Below are positions 16,149 to 25,420 of a stretch of DNA of 43,949 nucleotides, piece by piece; the stretch's first letter is position 1, and each line of letters starts with the position of its first letter. The notes beneath the pieces were generated by a model. The model had not been told where the DNA came from. It worked only from the letters and a program-made list of their open reading frames with translations, and searched no databases. The stretch is from Bacteroidales bacterium UBA5072 (GTDB lineage Bacteria; Bacteroidota; Bacteroidia; Bacteroidales; UBA10428), in the NCBI GenBank assembly GCA_002415855.1, contig DIAS01000104.1, forward strand, positions 10,893 to 54,841, written 5' to 3'. The position numbers and the translations under genes were made by a program.

Positions 16149-16697
16149 TTAATTGTCCCCGGGATTTATCAGTTGCAGCAATAATTCCCTGAGGTATTTA
16201 CGGGGTGTTTTTATCCAGTCGGCCTTATGGCCCGAAACTGCAAACCCGAACTTTTTGAAAAGCCGCAGGCTGCTGTTGTTCCCTTCGGTGATGTTACAGT
16301 ACAACTGATGCAACTGGAGTGTATTAAAGCTGTAGTCAATGAATTTTTCCAGTGCGCCTGAGGCATATCCTTTCTTCCGGTCCGATTTCTCACCGATCAG
16401 GATCCCTATTCCAGCCCTGTTGTGGTAAGGATCAAAATCGAAAAGATCAATGGTTCCCACGGGACGTGCTTCCGCAACATGGCTTTCCCGGACATCGATC
16501 ATCAGCCTGAGTTGTTTTACCTGGTATATATCCAGATGTGCATTTTCAATGTACTTCTCAAGGACGTACTTTGAGAAGGGAGTATAGGTATTGCTGACAT
16601 GCCAGATTTCAGGATCGTTTTCCCAGCGATACAATACATCAATATCCGAGAGCTCCGGCGCACGCAAAATGATTTCATATTCAACTTTTCTGATCAT
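16149..16697 (-). CDS. GNAT family N-acetyltransferase (RimL/SpeG-like)
   Basis: A 182-residue acetyl-CoA-dependent acetyltransferase. The N-terminus YEIILRAPELSDIDVLYRWENDPE is typical of the RimJ/RimL branch. The acetyl-CoA pyrophosphate-binding part is IGILIGEKSDRKKGYASGALEKFIDYSF, with R-x-x-G-Y-A. It is followed by the beta-bulge and LYCNITEGNNSSLRLFKKFGF. The substrate is not known; relatives act on ribosomal protein N-termini, polyamines or sugars. It lies 44 bases after the 430-residue PD40 protein on the same strand and may share its transcript. Confidence 0.85.
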   Translation of the reverse strand: MIRKVEYEIILRAPELSDIDVLYRWENDPEIWHVSNTYTPFSKYVLEKYIENAHLDIYQVKQLRLMIDVRESHVAEARPVGTIDLFDFDPYHNRAGIGILIGEKSDRKKGYASGALEKFIDYSFNTLQLHQLYCNITEGNNSSLRLFKKFGFAVSGHKADWIKTPRKYLRELLLQLINPGDN

Positions 16698-16741
16698 GGT
16701 ATGGGAAATAGCTGCATGTGATTCAGGAGTTGTGCGAATAC

Positions 16742-18034
16742 TTAAGGGACTGGCTTTATCGATTTCAAAGTCAGTCTGTAAATATCCTCTGCTGTACCAT
16801 CCATGTTGCTGATCCTGGAATAATATCCTGATTCCCCGTTACTCAGCGGTACAAATCCCAGATTATCTGTGGTATTGTTTATAGGTGAACCAATATTCAC
16901 AGGATCTCCCCAGGTCTTATCCTGTCTGGTGGTAAAGAAAATGTCAAATCCACCCATGCTGTAATGGCCCTTTGAACTGAAAAACAATGTTTCCCCGTTA
17001 CGGATAATACAAGGGCTGTCCTCATCAAAAGGTGTATTGATGATCTTGCCTGCATTCCTGGCTTTCCCCCATCCACCCGATTTTTCCTTTTGCGAATAAT
17101 AGATATCCAGGCTTCCGAAGCCCTTTTTTCTTGAACTGGTGAACCACAGGGTCTGCTTGTCTGCTGCAATGCTTGCCCAGGTTTCATCGTACTTTGTATT
17201 GATATGATTATTAAGCGCTTCTGCTTTTGTCCATGTGGCATCGCGCCTGACAGAAACATACAGGTCACTGTTTTCCATGTTTTTCCGGACCAGATAGAGC
17301 TCATTCCCGTCACCGGACAGACAAACCGGATAGAAATCCCCATCGGAACCGATGAGGGGATTCAGATTGACAGGCTGTGTCCAGGTGTTCCCATTCTTTG
17401 CCGTAAAGAGGATGGCATCGTAGAATTTCAACCGTCTGACGAAGACCATGAATTGGCCATCGGGTGTAACAACGGGAGAAATTTCCGACGCCGGAGTATT
17501 GATCATGGTGTCCAGCATAACTTCTTCATACGCCACCGGGCTGTCAAGAATAATCTTGGCCCTTTCACATGATTTTATTTCATTCTCAACGATGTTCACA
17601 TTATAATTGCCATAATAGAAAGGAGAGTTGATGAAAGTATCATAGGCTCTCAGTGCATCATCGAGCCGGTTATTCATCCGGTAAACATTCCCGAGGTAGA
17701 ACCAGGCATGAAGCGGTGCGTTTGTCTCCTCAAAGTCCCTGCCGCGATATTTGTTTTTTGCGACAGTATTTACGGACGCTTTTTCAAGGCAGGTTATTGC
17801 TTGTACTTCATTACCCGGAATATTCATATAACATTCCCCAAGCATGAAATTATAATGTGCATTGTCGGGAGAACTGTCAACTACTTTCCTGAAATAGAAG
17901 GCTGCCTCCTTGTAGTCGCCGCGGGTAAAAAAAAACTCGCCTTCGTTAAAGAACTCCCTGATCTCTTCTGCGGTTTGTCCCTGCATGGAAGGAATCAATA
18001 AAGAAAGCAGGATAAGAAAAGATAATGTTCGCAT
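16742..18034 (-). CDS. Secreted TPR/PD40 propeller protein without OmpA domain
   Basis: A 430-residue exported protein (signal peptide MRTLSFLILLSLLIPSMQGQ). Residues about 25-150 are TPR-like (FFTRGDYKEAAFYFRKVVDSSPDNAHYNFMLGECYMNI). The rest is a PD40/WD40-like propeller with LWFTSSRKKGFGSLDIYYSQ and LFFSSKGHYSMGGFDIFFTT. It lacks the OmpA-like domain of its two upstream neighbours and ends soon after the propeller. It is the smallest of four tandem paralogues; the gap to the preceding member is 7 bases. TPR/PD40 proteins of this sort include PorE of the type IX secretion apparatus, but no type IX component is in the window, so that link is only a family resemblance. Confidence 0.88.
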   Translation of the reverse strand: MRTLSFLILLSLLIPSMQGQTAEEIREFFNEGEFFFTRGDYKEAAFYFRKVVDSSPDNAHYNFMLGECYMNIPGNEVQAITCLEKASVNTVAKNKYRGRDFEETNAPLHAWFYLGNVYRMNNRLDDALRAYDTFINSPFYYGNYNVNIVENEIKSCERAKIILDSPVAYEEVMLDTMINTPASEISPVVTPDGQFMVFVRRLKFYDAILFTAKNGNTWTQPVNLNPLIGSDGDFYPVCLSGDGNELYLVRKNMENSDLYVSVRRDATWTKAEALNNHINTKYDETWASIAADKQTLWFTSSRKKGFGSLDIYYSQKEKSGGWGKARNAGKIINTPFDEDSPCIIRNGETLFFSSKGHYSMGGFDIFFTTRQDKTWGDPVNIGSPINNTTDNLGFVPLSNGESGYYSRISNMDGTAEDIYRLTLKSIKPVP

Positions 18035-18041
18035 AACCTGA

Positions 18042-19937
18042 CTATTCCCTGGGTTTAAGGTGCTCGGGTACCGGAGGCATTTTAATAAGGATCACACTTT
18101 CATCCTGGCCGATAATTTCATATTCAACACGCCTGTTCAACCTGCGTCCTTCGGGATTATCCGATCCGTCAGGATTCGAATTGATTGCTGCGAAGTTTTT
18201 CTCACCCAGCCCGAGCGTTTCCAGCCTGTTCTTTTCGATCCCCTTGCTGACCAGGTATTGCATGACAGCGTTGGCACGTTTTTCTGAAAGCTTCAGATTG
18301 TATTCAGCAGGTCCTTTGGCATCTGCATGACCTACCAGCTTTACACGAATCACCGGGTAATCCTTCATGATCCGCGATACCTGATCAAGCTCCTGCTTGC
18401 CGGCATCATTAAGCTGGAAATTGTCAAAGGCAAAATAGACCGGGGCAAGTTCAATTTCTTTTGGAATTGCCGGTAAAGCCGGCGGCAAGGGTTGCGGGGT
18501 TACAGGAGTTACCGGGGTTTCGGGAGGTACCGGCGTTTCAGGAATTACCTGGGGCTCGGGAGTTACAGGAGATTCTGAAGGTATTACGGCTGCCACAACG
18601 GGTGTCACAGGCTTCTCCTGTGACTTAAAGAAATCAGCCAGCATCTCAGGCAAAGGTCTGTCACCTTCCGGCTGCAAGGCATAAATATCTTCCTTTCCAA
18701 ATCCTCCGTTCCGGATCGCGGAAACATAGCCAACCTTACCATTGTACCAGGGATAATAAAAAAGATCGTCATCAGTTGTGCTGACAGGATAACGGACATT
18801 TTCAGGATTCGACCACTGACCGGACGGACCGAGTTTTGACAGGAAAACATCATAACCCCCCATGTTCTTATGTCCCTGAGAACTGAAATAAAGCAGGCTG
18901 TCATTCGCTGTAATAAAAGGAGTATCTTCATTCAGGGCTGTATTGACAGTAGTTCCCAGGTTTACAGGCATACCCCATTGTCCGTTGCTTAACAGCTGTG
19001 ATTTATAAATGTCCATTTCACCGATGCCGTCTTTCCGGTTGCTGGTAAAATACAGCGTTTTGCCGTCGGCAGCTATTGAAGCATGAGATTCCCAGTATTT
19101 TGTGTTTATATCCTGTCCCTGAACCGGAACGGATCTTGACCATTTGCCGTTACTGTAATTGCTCACATAAATGTCACTGTTAAAAGGATCTTCTCTGGTG
19201 AGGTACAATTGTGTACCGTCAAATGAAACCGATGAAACATACTGATCCCCGTCTGATTGGATCTGGGGTGTGATGTTAACCGGAGCTGACCAGCCTCCGG
19301 GCGTATACCTGCAAAAGTAAACTGCATCATAGAAAGGCAGCTCATTCATATACAGCAATGTTTTACCGTCACCCGATACAACGGCTTTGAAATTTGAGGA
19401 ATTCCCGTTGACAGAATCACCAAGGTTGGTCATCCTGATCCTTAACGGATCACTGATGAACTGTATCGCTATGTTGCAGGCTGCAATCTGCTGGTCGGCA
19501 TATTTTAATTCCTCAGCAGAACCGGCTAATTCTTTGTATTTGTTATACGATCCGATAGCTTTATCCAACTGGTTGTTAACACGATACGCATTCCCCAGGA
19601 AAAGATAGGCGTCAACAGGGGCTGTCTTTTGCTTGATGCTCTCCTTATATTTGGAAGATACGTCTTTGACGGCTTCGAGCAGGTGATTAATGGCTTTGTC
19701 CTTCTGCCCCGGCATATTCAGATAGCAAATCCCCATCCTGTAATTGATATTGGCATTTCCGCTATATCCATTGTTATAAAGTTCCATGTAATCGGTCAAG
19801 GCATCGGGATACTCTTCTTCGGCAAAGAAAAACTCTGCATCCAGAAAGTACTCTTTCAGTTCAGCCTGATCTTTTTCCTGTGCAGGTACGGGCGATTGCA
19901 GAAGAAGGAGAATAGCAAGAAACACGGCTGTTTTCAT
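18042..19937 (-). CDS. TPR/PD40/OmpA envelope protein (PorE-like layout)
   Basis: A 631-residue exported protein. Order: signal peptide 1-19 (ending PVPAQ), TPR-like helices with YNNGYSGNANINYRMGICYL, a PD40 propeller with LYFTSNRKDGIGEMDIYKSQ and LLYFSSQGHKNMGGYDVFLS. A Pro/Thr/Val/Glu-rich linker (about 440-500) follows, and then an OmpA-like domain. In the OmpA domain, HADAKGPAEYNLKLSEKRAN carries the Asp and Arg that bind diaminopimelate in peptidoglycan, and GRRLNRRVEYEI ends it. It probably binds the cell wall beneath the outer membrane. The linker could reach across the periplasm. It is the third gene in the paralogous row; 97 bases separate it from the 664-residue member. Confidence 0.92.
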   Translation of the reverse strand: MKTAVFLAILLLLQSPVPAQEKDQAELKEYFLDAEFFFAEEEYPDALTDYMELYNNGYSGNANINYRMGICYLNMPGQKDKAINHLLEAVKDVSSKYKESIKQKTAPVDAYLFLGNAYRVNNQLDKAIGSYNKYKELAGSAEELKYADQQIAACNIAIQFISDPLRIRMTNLGDSVNGNSSNFKAVVSGDGKTLLYMNELPFYDAVYFCRYTPGGWSAPVNITPQIQSDGDQYVSSVSFDGTQLYLTREDPFNSDIYVSNYSNGKWSRSVPVQGQDINTKYWESHASIAADGKTLYFTSNRKDGIGEMDIYKSQLLSNGQWGMPVNLGTTVNTALNEDTPFITANDSLLYFSSQGHKNMGGYDVFLSKLGPSGQWSNPENVRYPVSTTDDDLFYYPWYNGKVGYVSAIRNGGFGKEDIYALQPEGDRPLPEMLADFFKSQEKPVTPVVAAVIPSESPVTPEPQVIPETPVPPETPVTPVTPQPLPPALPAIPKEIELAPVYFAFDNFQLNDAGKQELDQVSRIMKDYPVIRVKLVGHADAKGPAEYNLKLSEKRANAVMQYLVSKGIEKNRLETLGLGEKNFAAINSNPDGSDNPEGRRLNRRVEYEIIGQDESVILIKMPPVPEHLKPRE

Positions 19938-20034
19938 CTGCTGGGGTTTTAGTTATAGCAAATTTAATAATTTAACGACAGGTTATCTAAAAATAACTGC
20001 CCTAATTAGCAATTAGCTGATAACTCGGGGGAGT

Positions 20035-22029
20035 CTACCTGCTCAGCAGGTCTTCCGGAATATCACGGTTCCTGATCACGACGAGCTGTGCAGGAATATT
20101 GGTAAGCACAAGTTCAGTGCGCCGGTTGTAGCTTCGGCCTGCCGGATTGTCCGTTCCGTTGCTGTTCACATTTACAGCCACCGGATCTTTTTCGCCGAAA
20201 GCAGTCACTGAGATCCTTCCAGCCAGGGTATCATTGCCCTGAAGATATTGTTTGACAGCCTGGGCCCGAAAAAGCGAGAGCTTATCATTATAGCTTTCCT
20301 TACCCCGCGAATCGGCATAACCGTTAATCTGTAAATTCAATCCCGGATATTCCGCCATGAACCTGGCAACTGAATCGAGATACCCCAGGTATTGATCATC
20401 AAGTCCGCTCCTGTCGAATGCGAAGCGGATATCCCTCAAAACAACAGTATCGGAAGGGAGTATGGAAGGAACGGTGATGTCTGCGATCAGAACCAGTTCA
20501 TTTCCCGGAAAATAATCAGGAATTTCCAGTTCCCTGCTCAACAGCACCCGTGTCGGATCGCTGAAATCAAGCCTGTACGAACCGCCCGAAAGCTTCTGGC
20601 TGAAAGAGCCATCATGCTCCAGTGTAATAACCGGCAAAGCACTGCCGGACGTTTTGTCAGTCACAGCAAGCCTGATATTGCCCTGATCATATCCCGGATC
20701 GGCCTGGATATTTATCCTGCCATTGAGTGTATAACGAAAAGGCCTGCCTGGTAAAATATTATCATATCTTACAATATCCATTCCGCCGGAGGAATGTGAA
20801 ATAGATGCATGATAGCCCATATTTCCCGTTCCAAGAGGAAAGAAGAAAAGATCATCGTCGGTAGTGCTGAGAGGATAACCGATATTCACAGGAGGAAGCC
20901 AATTCCCGTATGCATCCGGAGAAGAGACAAAGATATCATAGCCTCCCATGTTGTAATGACCCTGAGAGCTAAAGAACAACTTTCCGGCATTGGAGGAAAC
21001 AAAGGGCGATTCTTCATTGAACGGGGAGTTGATCTGCGGGCCCAGGTTAACCGGCTCATCCCATTCCTCAGCGTCCGTGAGGGAAGAACGGTAAATATCC
21101 AGCCCGCCGTACCCCCCTTTCCGGTCACTGGTAAAATAGAGGTATTTGCCGTCAGGAGACGGGGAAGCATGGGTTTCGTTAAATATCGTATTGATCTTAT
21201 CGTTCAGCCTGGTCAATGTGCTCCATTGGCCGTCTTTAAATACCGTTGTATAAATTTCACCGCTCCGGTAAGGATCATAGCATGTCAGGTATAACCTGGT
21301 CCCGTCTGCCGACATGCCTGTAATGTAATGGTCTCCGTCTGACCTGATTGCCGGAGTGAGATTATCCGGGACCTGCCAGGTGGTATCGACCTTTACTGCA
21401 TGCATAACGGCATCATAGAATTTCAGTTGGTTCATGTAATAAATAACCTTCTCATCCCGGGTAACAACCGGATTAAAATTGGATACGGCCGAGTTTACGG
21501 CATCCGGCAGTGTGTCAACAGAAAATGTTGTCGGAGATGCCATCAGTACCAGTGCATTTTTGCAACGTTCGATATGGAATTCAGCAAGTGCCTTGTTATC
21601 AACCTCCACATCATCTATCGATCGAATGTAGGTATTAAGACAGTCGATCGCATGCGTGAAATCATCGTTTAACCGGTAGGCAATTCCCAGGTACAGCAAA
21701 GATTTGACCGGAGCAAATTCTTCCTCAAGTGACTGGCCCGTATAGGTGCCGGAAATCTTTTGCGAGGCTTCCTTCAGGTAAGGGATGGCCCGGTTTTTTT
21801 GTCCCGGTATGTTCAGGAAACATTCACCGATCAAATAGCTGATGTTGGCGGTTGCATACCCCTTCTCCTGAAGGCTCATCAGCACCGGTAGGGCTTCATT
21901 GTATTCCCCTGCATATATATATTCAAGTACATCCGCATAAAGGTCAACAGGACTGGGTGCTATCTTTTGTCCTGATCCAGGCAGGCACACCGTAAGAATC
22001 AGCAGTACAGCAATTGACAGTTTATTCAT
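20035..22029 (-). CDS. TPR/PD40/OmpA envelope protein with extra beta domain
   Basis: A 664-residue exported protein. Order: signal peptide (MNKLSIAVLLILTVCLPGSGQ), TPR-like helices, a PD40 propeller with LYFTSDRKGGYGGLDIYRSS and LFFSSQGHYNMGGYDIFVSS. Next is a beta domain of about 90 residues, similar to carboxypeptidase regulatory-like folds (YTLNGRINIQADPGYDQGN to about the TVPSILPSD segment), then an OmpA-like domain. The OmpA part has INGYADSRGKESYNDKLSLF with Asp and Arg retained and GRSYNRRTELVL at the end. Its ATG overlaps the stop of the 1096-residue gene by 8 bases, which points to translational coupling of the two. Role: probably cell-wall-bound envelope scaffold or sensor. Confidence 0.92.
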   Translation of the reverse strand: MNKLSIAVLLILTVCLPGSGQKIAPSPVDLYADVLEYIYAGEYNEALPVLMSLQEKGYATANISYLIGECFLNIPGQKNRAIPYLKEASQKISGTYTGQSLEEEFAPVKSLLYLGIAYRLNDDFTHAIDCLNTYIRSIDDVEVDNKALAEFHIERCKNALVLMASPTTFSVDTLPDAVNSAVSNFNPVVTRDEKVIYYMNQLKFYDAVMHAVKVDTTWQVPDNLTPAIRSDGDHYITGMSADGTRLYLTCYDPYRSGEIYTTVFKDGQWSTLTRLNDKINTIFNETHASPSPDGKYLYFTSDRKGGYGGLDIYRSSLTDAEEWDEPVNLGPQINSPFNEESPFVSSNAGKLFFSSQGHYNMGGYDIFVSSPDAYGNWLPPVNIGYPLSTTDDDLFFFPLGTGNMGYHASISHSSGGMDIVRYDNILPGRPFRYTLNGRINIQADPGYDQGNIRLAVTDKTSGSALPVITLEHDGSFSQKLSGGSYRLDFSDPTRVLLSRELEIPDYFPGNELVLIADITVPSILPSDTVVLRDIRFAFDRSGLDDQYLGYLDSVARFMAEYPGLNLQINGYADSRGKESYNDKLSLFRAQAVKQYLQGNDTLAGRISVTAFGEKDPVAVNVNSNGTDNPAGRSYNRRTELVLTNIPAQLVVIRNRDIPEDLLSR

Positions 22030-25000
22030 TCTTACGCTTTTTTCGCAGTATAAATATGATCAGCAGGGCTATGATGATGATATTTACCAACACCAGCGAG
22101 GTGACCAGTGCAGGCCTGTTGATCCCCGAGAACCAGCCTTCACGTTCAGTGGTCTCTCCGGCATCAGGTCCCCTTCTGAGCAACATCTTCAGGAGCACAC
22201 GAAGCAGGTCGCGCTCGGTATAATCATATTCGTCGGCAACCGACAGCAGGTACTGCATTACTTCAAGCGGCTTCGAGAACTGGTCAGCATTGGTCGCGTT
22301 GATGGCCTTCGTAATCTGTTCACTTCCGAAAAGCTTCAAAAGATCAATGAATTCCGCGATGTTCTTGGGATCGATGATATCGATCAGAAGCTGATAAACC
22401 ATTTCACGATTGAAATCATGAAATTGCGACTGGCTGAGCAGATAGGTCACCAATCCTTCAAAAGTGTTGATCTGCAGATTTCTGATGTCTATTTCCTGCA
22501 GGAATGTCTTGAGGCTCCCGGTGGCTTTTTGTGCCAGCATCTTCCGGAATAAATCAACATAGTAGTAGGGATCACGACGGATCTTCTCGACATTCTCAAG
22601 CACTTCCCTCCTGGAGTACCCCTGCAATTCTGCCGCACCGAGCAGGTATGAGATCAGTTCAAGCGAATTCCTGATCTCCTGCTTTTGCATGTTCATGTCG
22701 AGCAAGGTTTGCTTCAGACTGTCGGAGGAGATGAAAATCAATCCCTGTGTAAGGAAGTGGACATCGATATCGATGGCAGCTTTTTTCAGCGCCTCTTCAA
22801 GTTCCGAAAGCGGAAATGCTTTGCTTTCGGCACCTCTCATGATATAGTCCGCAACCGACCGGGTATCGGGGAATTCCTTCCAGTTTTGATACATCTTGTC
22901 GAGGAAGGCTTCCAGATCACCGGAAGAAAATGATTGCAGGAGTTCAATAAGTGCCCTGGGATCGCGGTTCAGTGCGGCCAGGCGATAGAGTGCATCCCGA
23001 AGTTCGTCAGCGGTGTAATTGCTGTTTGGTTCATTGTTCCGCAAGTAATCCACCAGGGCCTCCGAGGAAAATATACTGTTGGCAGCAGCGTCAAGATTTC
23101 TGAGCGATTTGTTAAGGCTGTCCGCAGAATGATTTAAAAGTTCGTTGTAAAGGACATTCAGATCTTTCTGAGAAAGGAACCTGGCCATGAGTTCCTCAAC
23201 CTCCTGCTGGGTATATCCCTGTTCAGCCGCATTTTTCATCAGAAAATCATACAGGTCGGCAACTGAATTGAATTTTGTTCCCTGAAGATCAAGATCCTTG
23301 AGGAACCTGGCGAGATTTCCTGCAGCCATTGTTTTAAGGCCAAGATAACGGTCAGCATCAGCCAGAGCAGATTGCTGCGTTGTGGCCGGTGCAGTGACAG
23401 CTTCGGCTGCCGGCGTATAAATCACAGTCACCTCACGGGTGGTTGTATTTCCTTTGTCATCGGTCAGGGTAAGCCGTAAAACGTTGGTGCCGGGCTCAGG
23501 GGTCAGCATGTATACGAACCGCCTTCGTTTTATGCTGAATTCCTCAGTCTTCTCCAGTTCATCGTTTAACAGGGTTTCCACCTGCAGGGTGGTATTTCTT
23601 GCAAGATCAATTTTTATCGGAATGGATTCATTGGTAGTAACATTGTAAACCGCGACCGGGATTGTCATTTCGGGACCCACGACCACCTGCTCCTGTTCGA
23701 CAGTTGCAGCCTCGGAAGGTGCTGTTGTGGCTGCCAGGGCTGTCAGAAGCGAAGAATGTGCCACAATATTCGACGGATTATTTACCGGTATGAAGATCTT
23801 TTCCGATTTGTCCTGGATACCGTCGCCCTTGATCTGCAACTCCATTTCGCCCGAAAGTGCGTCAAGCGTATAGGATCCGTCGGGATTAAGCTTTGTCTGA
23901 TCGAGCACTTTCCCTGTTTTTGTACTGACGAGCGTGGCAGTGTATCCGCTGTAATCAGGCCTGATCAGTCCTTCGAGTCTTGTAACGCCATTCAGTATGA
24001 ACTTCCTGGGATGAAGATCCGTAAATACCTCAAGCTTATAAATATCCATCAGGCCGTAGGAATCCGACGGATCGTATTTCGCATAATAGGCATAGGCCCC
24101 ATCGCGCACAGGCGTAAAAAACAGATCATCCCGTGTGGTGTTTAACGGGTAACCCACATTGAGTGGCTTTGCCCATTGTCCGTTATCCAGCCTGGTACTG
24201 TAAAAAATATCATAGCCCCCCATATTATAATGGCCCATTGAACTAAAATACAGCGTATTGCCATCATCTGTCAGGAATGGAGTATCTTCGTTGTACTTTG
24301 AGTTGACCACCGGACCGAGATTGATGGCCGGCCCCCAATCACCACCCCGCCTGCGTTCTGATTTATAGATATCCAGGCCACCGTATCCTCCTTCACGGTT
24401 GCTGGTGAAGTATAGTGTTTTACCGTCTTTTGACAAAGAAGCATGCGATTCCCAATACTTGGTATTGATATTGCCATTCAGCTTTTCAAGCTTGGACCAT
24501 TTGCCATTGCGCAGGTAGCTGACATAAAGGTTCCCGTCGAAGTTGTCACTCCGGTAAACATAAACCTCATCTCCGGTATAGGACAGCCCCGTACAATAGG
24601 AGTTGCCGTCAACGCCAAAAGCCTCGGTGAGGTTCTGGGGTTCCGACCATTTTCCGTTATCCCTCCGGCAGTAAAAGACGGCATCGTAAAACTGGAGCTT
24701 TCTGGTAAAGACCAGTGTCCTTTCATCTCCCGAAATTAAGGGATTGATCTCTTCAAACTGGTCATTGATGCCTTCGCCCAGGTTAACGGACAGAAAGTAC
24801 ATGGGATTTTGCAGCTGCTTTTCGGCTACACGGCAGGCTTCAATCTGCTCGTCCACGAGCGCGGCATCATAAACCACAGGATCAAGGATGAGCTTAAACT
24901 GTTCATAGGCTTCAATGGCTTCCTTGAGGCGGCTATTGGCTCTGTATGCATTCCCCAGGTAAAAAAAGGCTTCGGGAGGTGAACGTCTCTCTTTGTAACT

Positions 25001-25312
25001 GTTTGTTTTGCTTTCGGGACTGATCCCCTGGACAGCTTTCTCGAAATAAGCGATTGATTTTTGGACCTGGTAAATATCATTGAGGTAGCAGATACCAATT
25101 TTGAAATTTATATTGAAGTTCTCCGGATCGCTCTGCAATATTCGCTGGTACAAGGGCAATGCATCTTTGTATTCCTCAAACAGAAAATAGGATTCTGCCT
25201 CAACAAATATTTCCTTGATTTTTTCTTCACCCTGACCAAAAGTCAGCGGAGTGAGGCTCATGAAACACAGAAAAATCAGCGGGAATGGTCGATAGGTTTT
25301 AGAGGATCTCAT
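22022..25312 (-). CDS. Large TPR/PD40 protein with six helical repeats and C-terminal membrane anchor
   Basis: A 1096-residue exported protein unlike its neighbours at the C-terminus. Order: signal peptide 1-26, TPR-like helices, a PD40 propeller (LYFTSNREGGYGGLDIYKSE, LYFSSMGHYNMGGYDIFYST), a regulatory-like beta domain (FILNGVTRLEGLIRPDYSGY), and an Ig-like beta part ending near TREVTVIYTP. Six consecutive helical units of 66-68 residues start near 663, 730, 797, 863, 931 and 997. Each begins with Ser/Thr-x-x-Leu/Ile and has a (Y/F)-L/I-(L/M) helix and an aromatic-(T/S/P/N) turn such as GYTQQE, NYTADE, GYSRRE or DYTERD. The end is one membrane helix (about 1069-1089) followed by RKKRKNE. 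This fits a periplasmic body held in the inner membrane with a short basic cytoplasmic tail. No known function is recognised. It is the first gene of the PD40 row. Confidence 0.9.
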   Translation of the reverse strand: MRSSKTYRPFPLIFLCFMSLTPLTFGQGEEKIKEIFVEAESYFLFEEYKDALPLYQRILQSDPENFNINFKIGICYLNDIYQVQKSIAYFEKAVQGISPESKTNSYKERRSPPEAFFYLGNAYRANSRLKEAIEAYEQFKLILDPVVYDAALVDEQIEACRVAEKQLQNPMYFLSVNLGEGINDQFEEINPLISGDERTLVFTRKLQFYDAVFYCRRDNGKWSEPQNLTEAFGVDGNSYCTGLSYTGDEVYVYRSDNFDGNLYVSYLRNGKWSKLEKLNGNINTKYWESHASLSKDGKTLYFTSNREGGYGGLDIYKSERRRGGDWGPAINLGPVVNSKYNEDTPFLTDDGNTLYFSSMGHYNMGGYDIFYSTRLDNGQWAKPLNVGYPLNTTRDDLFFTPVRDGAYAYYAKYDPSDSYGLMDIYKLEVFTDLHPRKFILNGVTRLEGLIRPDYSGYTATLVSTKTGKVLDQTKLNPDGSYTLDALSGEMELQIKGDGIQDKSEKIFIPVNNPSNIVAHSSLLTALAATTAPSEAATVEQEQVVVGPEMTIPVAVYNVTTNESIPIKIDLARNTTLQVETLLNDELEKTEEFSIKRRRFVYMLTPEPGTNVLRLTLTDDKGNTTTREVTVIYTPAAEAVTAPATTQQSALADADRYLGLKTMAAGNLARFLKDLDLQGTKFNSVADLYDFLMKNAAEQGYTQQEVEELMARFLSQKDLNVLYNELLNHSADSLNKSLRNLDAAANSIFSSEALVDYLRNNEPNSNYTADELRDALYRLAALNRDPRALIELLQSFSSGDLEAFLDKMYQNWKEFPDTRSVADYIMRGAESKAFPLSELEEALKKAAIDIDVHFLTQGLIFISSDSLKQTLLDMNMQKQEIRNSLELISYLLGAAELQGYSRREVLENVEKIRRDPYYYVDLFRKMLAQKATGSLKTFLQEIDIRNLQINTFEGLVTYLLSQSQFHDFNREMVYQLLIDIIDPKNIAEFIDLLKLFGSEQITKAINATNADQFSKPLEVMQYLLSVADEYDYTERDLLRVLLKMLLRRGPDAGETTEREGWFSGINRPALVTSLVLVNIIIIALLIIFILRKKRKNE
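22118..23326 (-). repeat. Protein-level tandem repeat, six units of about 67 codons
   Basis: Codons 663-1065 of the 1096-residue protein. Units begin AAGNLARFL, ADSLNKSL, SGDLEAFL, SDSLKQTL, TGSLKTFL and SEQITKAI. Spacing is nearly constant (67, 67, 66, 68 and 66 residues). The DNA has diverged, so the repeat is old and not visible as nucleotide repeats. The last unit is shorter and runs into the linker before the membrane helix. Confidence 0.75.
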
Positions 25313-25331
25313 AGCTGTACGTCTAACATAA

Positions 25332-25339
25332 CAAATTTA
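25332..25339 (-). promoter_or_regulatory. Probable -7 element for the PD40 gene row
   Basis: On the minus strand the sequence TAAATTTG fits TAnnTTTG exactly and lies 19 bases before the ATG of the 1096-residue gene. The surrounding 108-base spacer is very AT-rich. A clear TTG -33 box at the usual distance is not seen. It could drive the four PD40 genes and the GNAT gene together. Confidence 0.5.
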
Positions 25340-25420
25340 TACAATAAAAACAATTTATAAATAACTATCAATAAGTTATGACTTGCTATTTATTAACCAT
25401 TTGTTGAGAAATCTTTATTA

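Noticed and set aside
20809..21294. 161-codon plus-strand frame opposite the 664-residue PD40 gene
   Set aside because: Fully within a conserved gene on the other strand; no recognisable motifs.
16742..22029. TolB-Pal system
   Set aside because: PD40 propellers with OmpA domains recall TolB and Pal, but these are fused to TPR parts, and no tolQ, tolR or tolA lies nearby.
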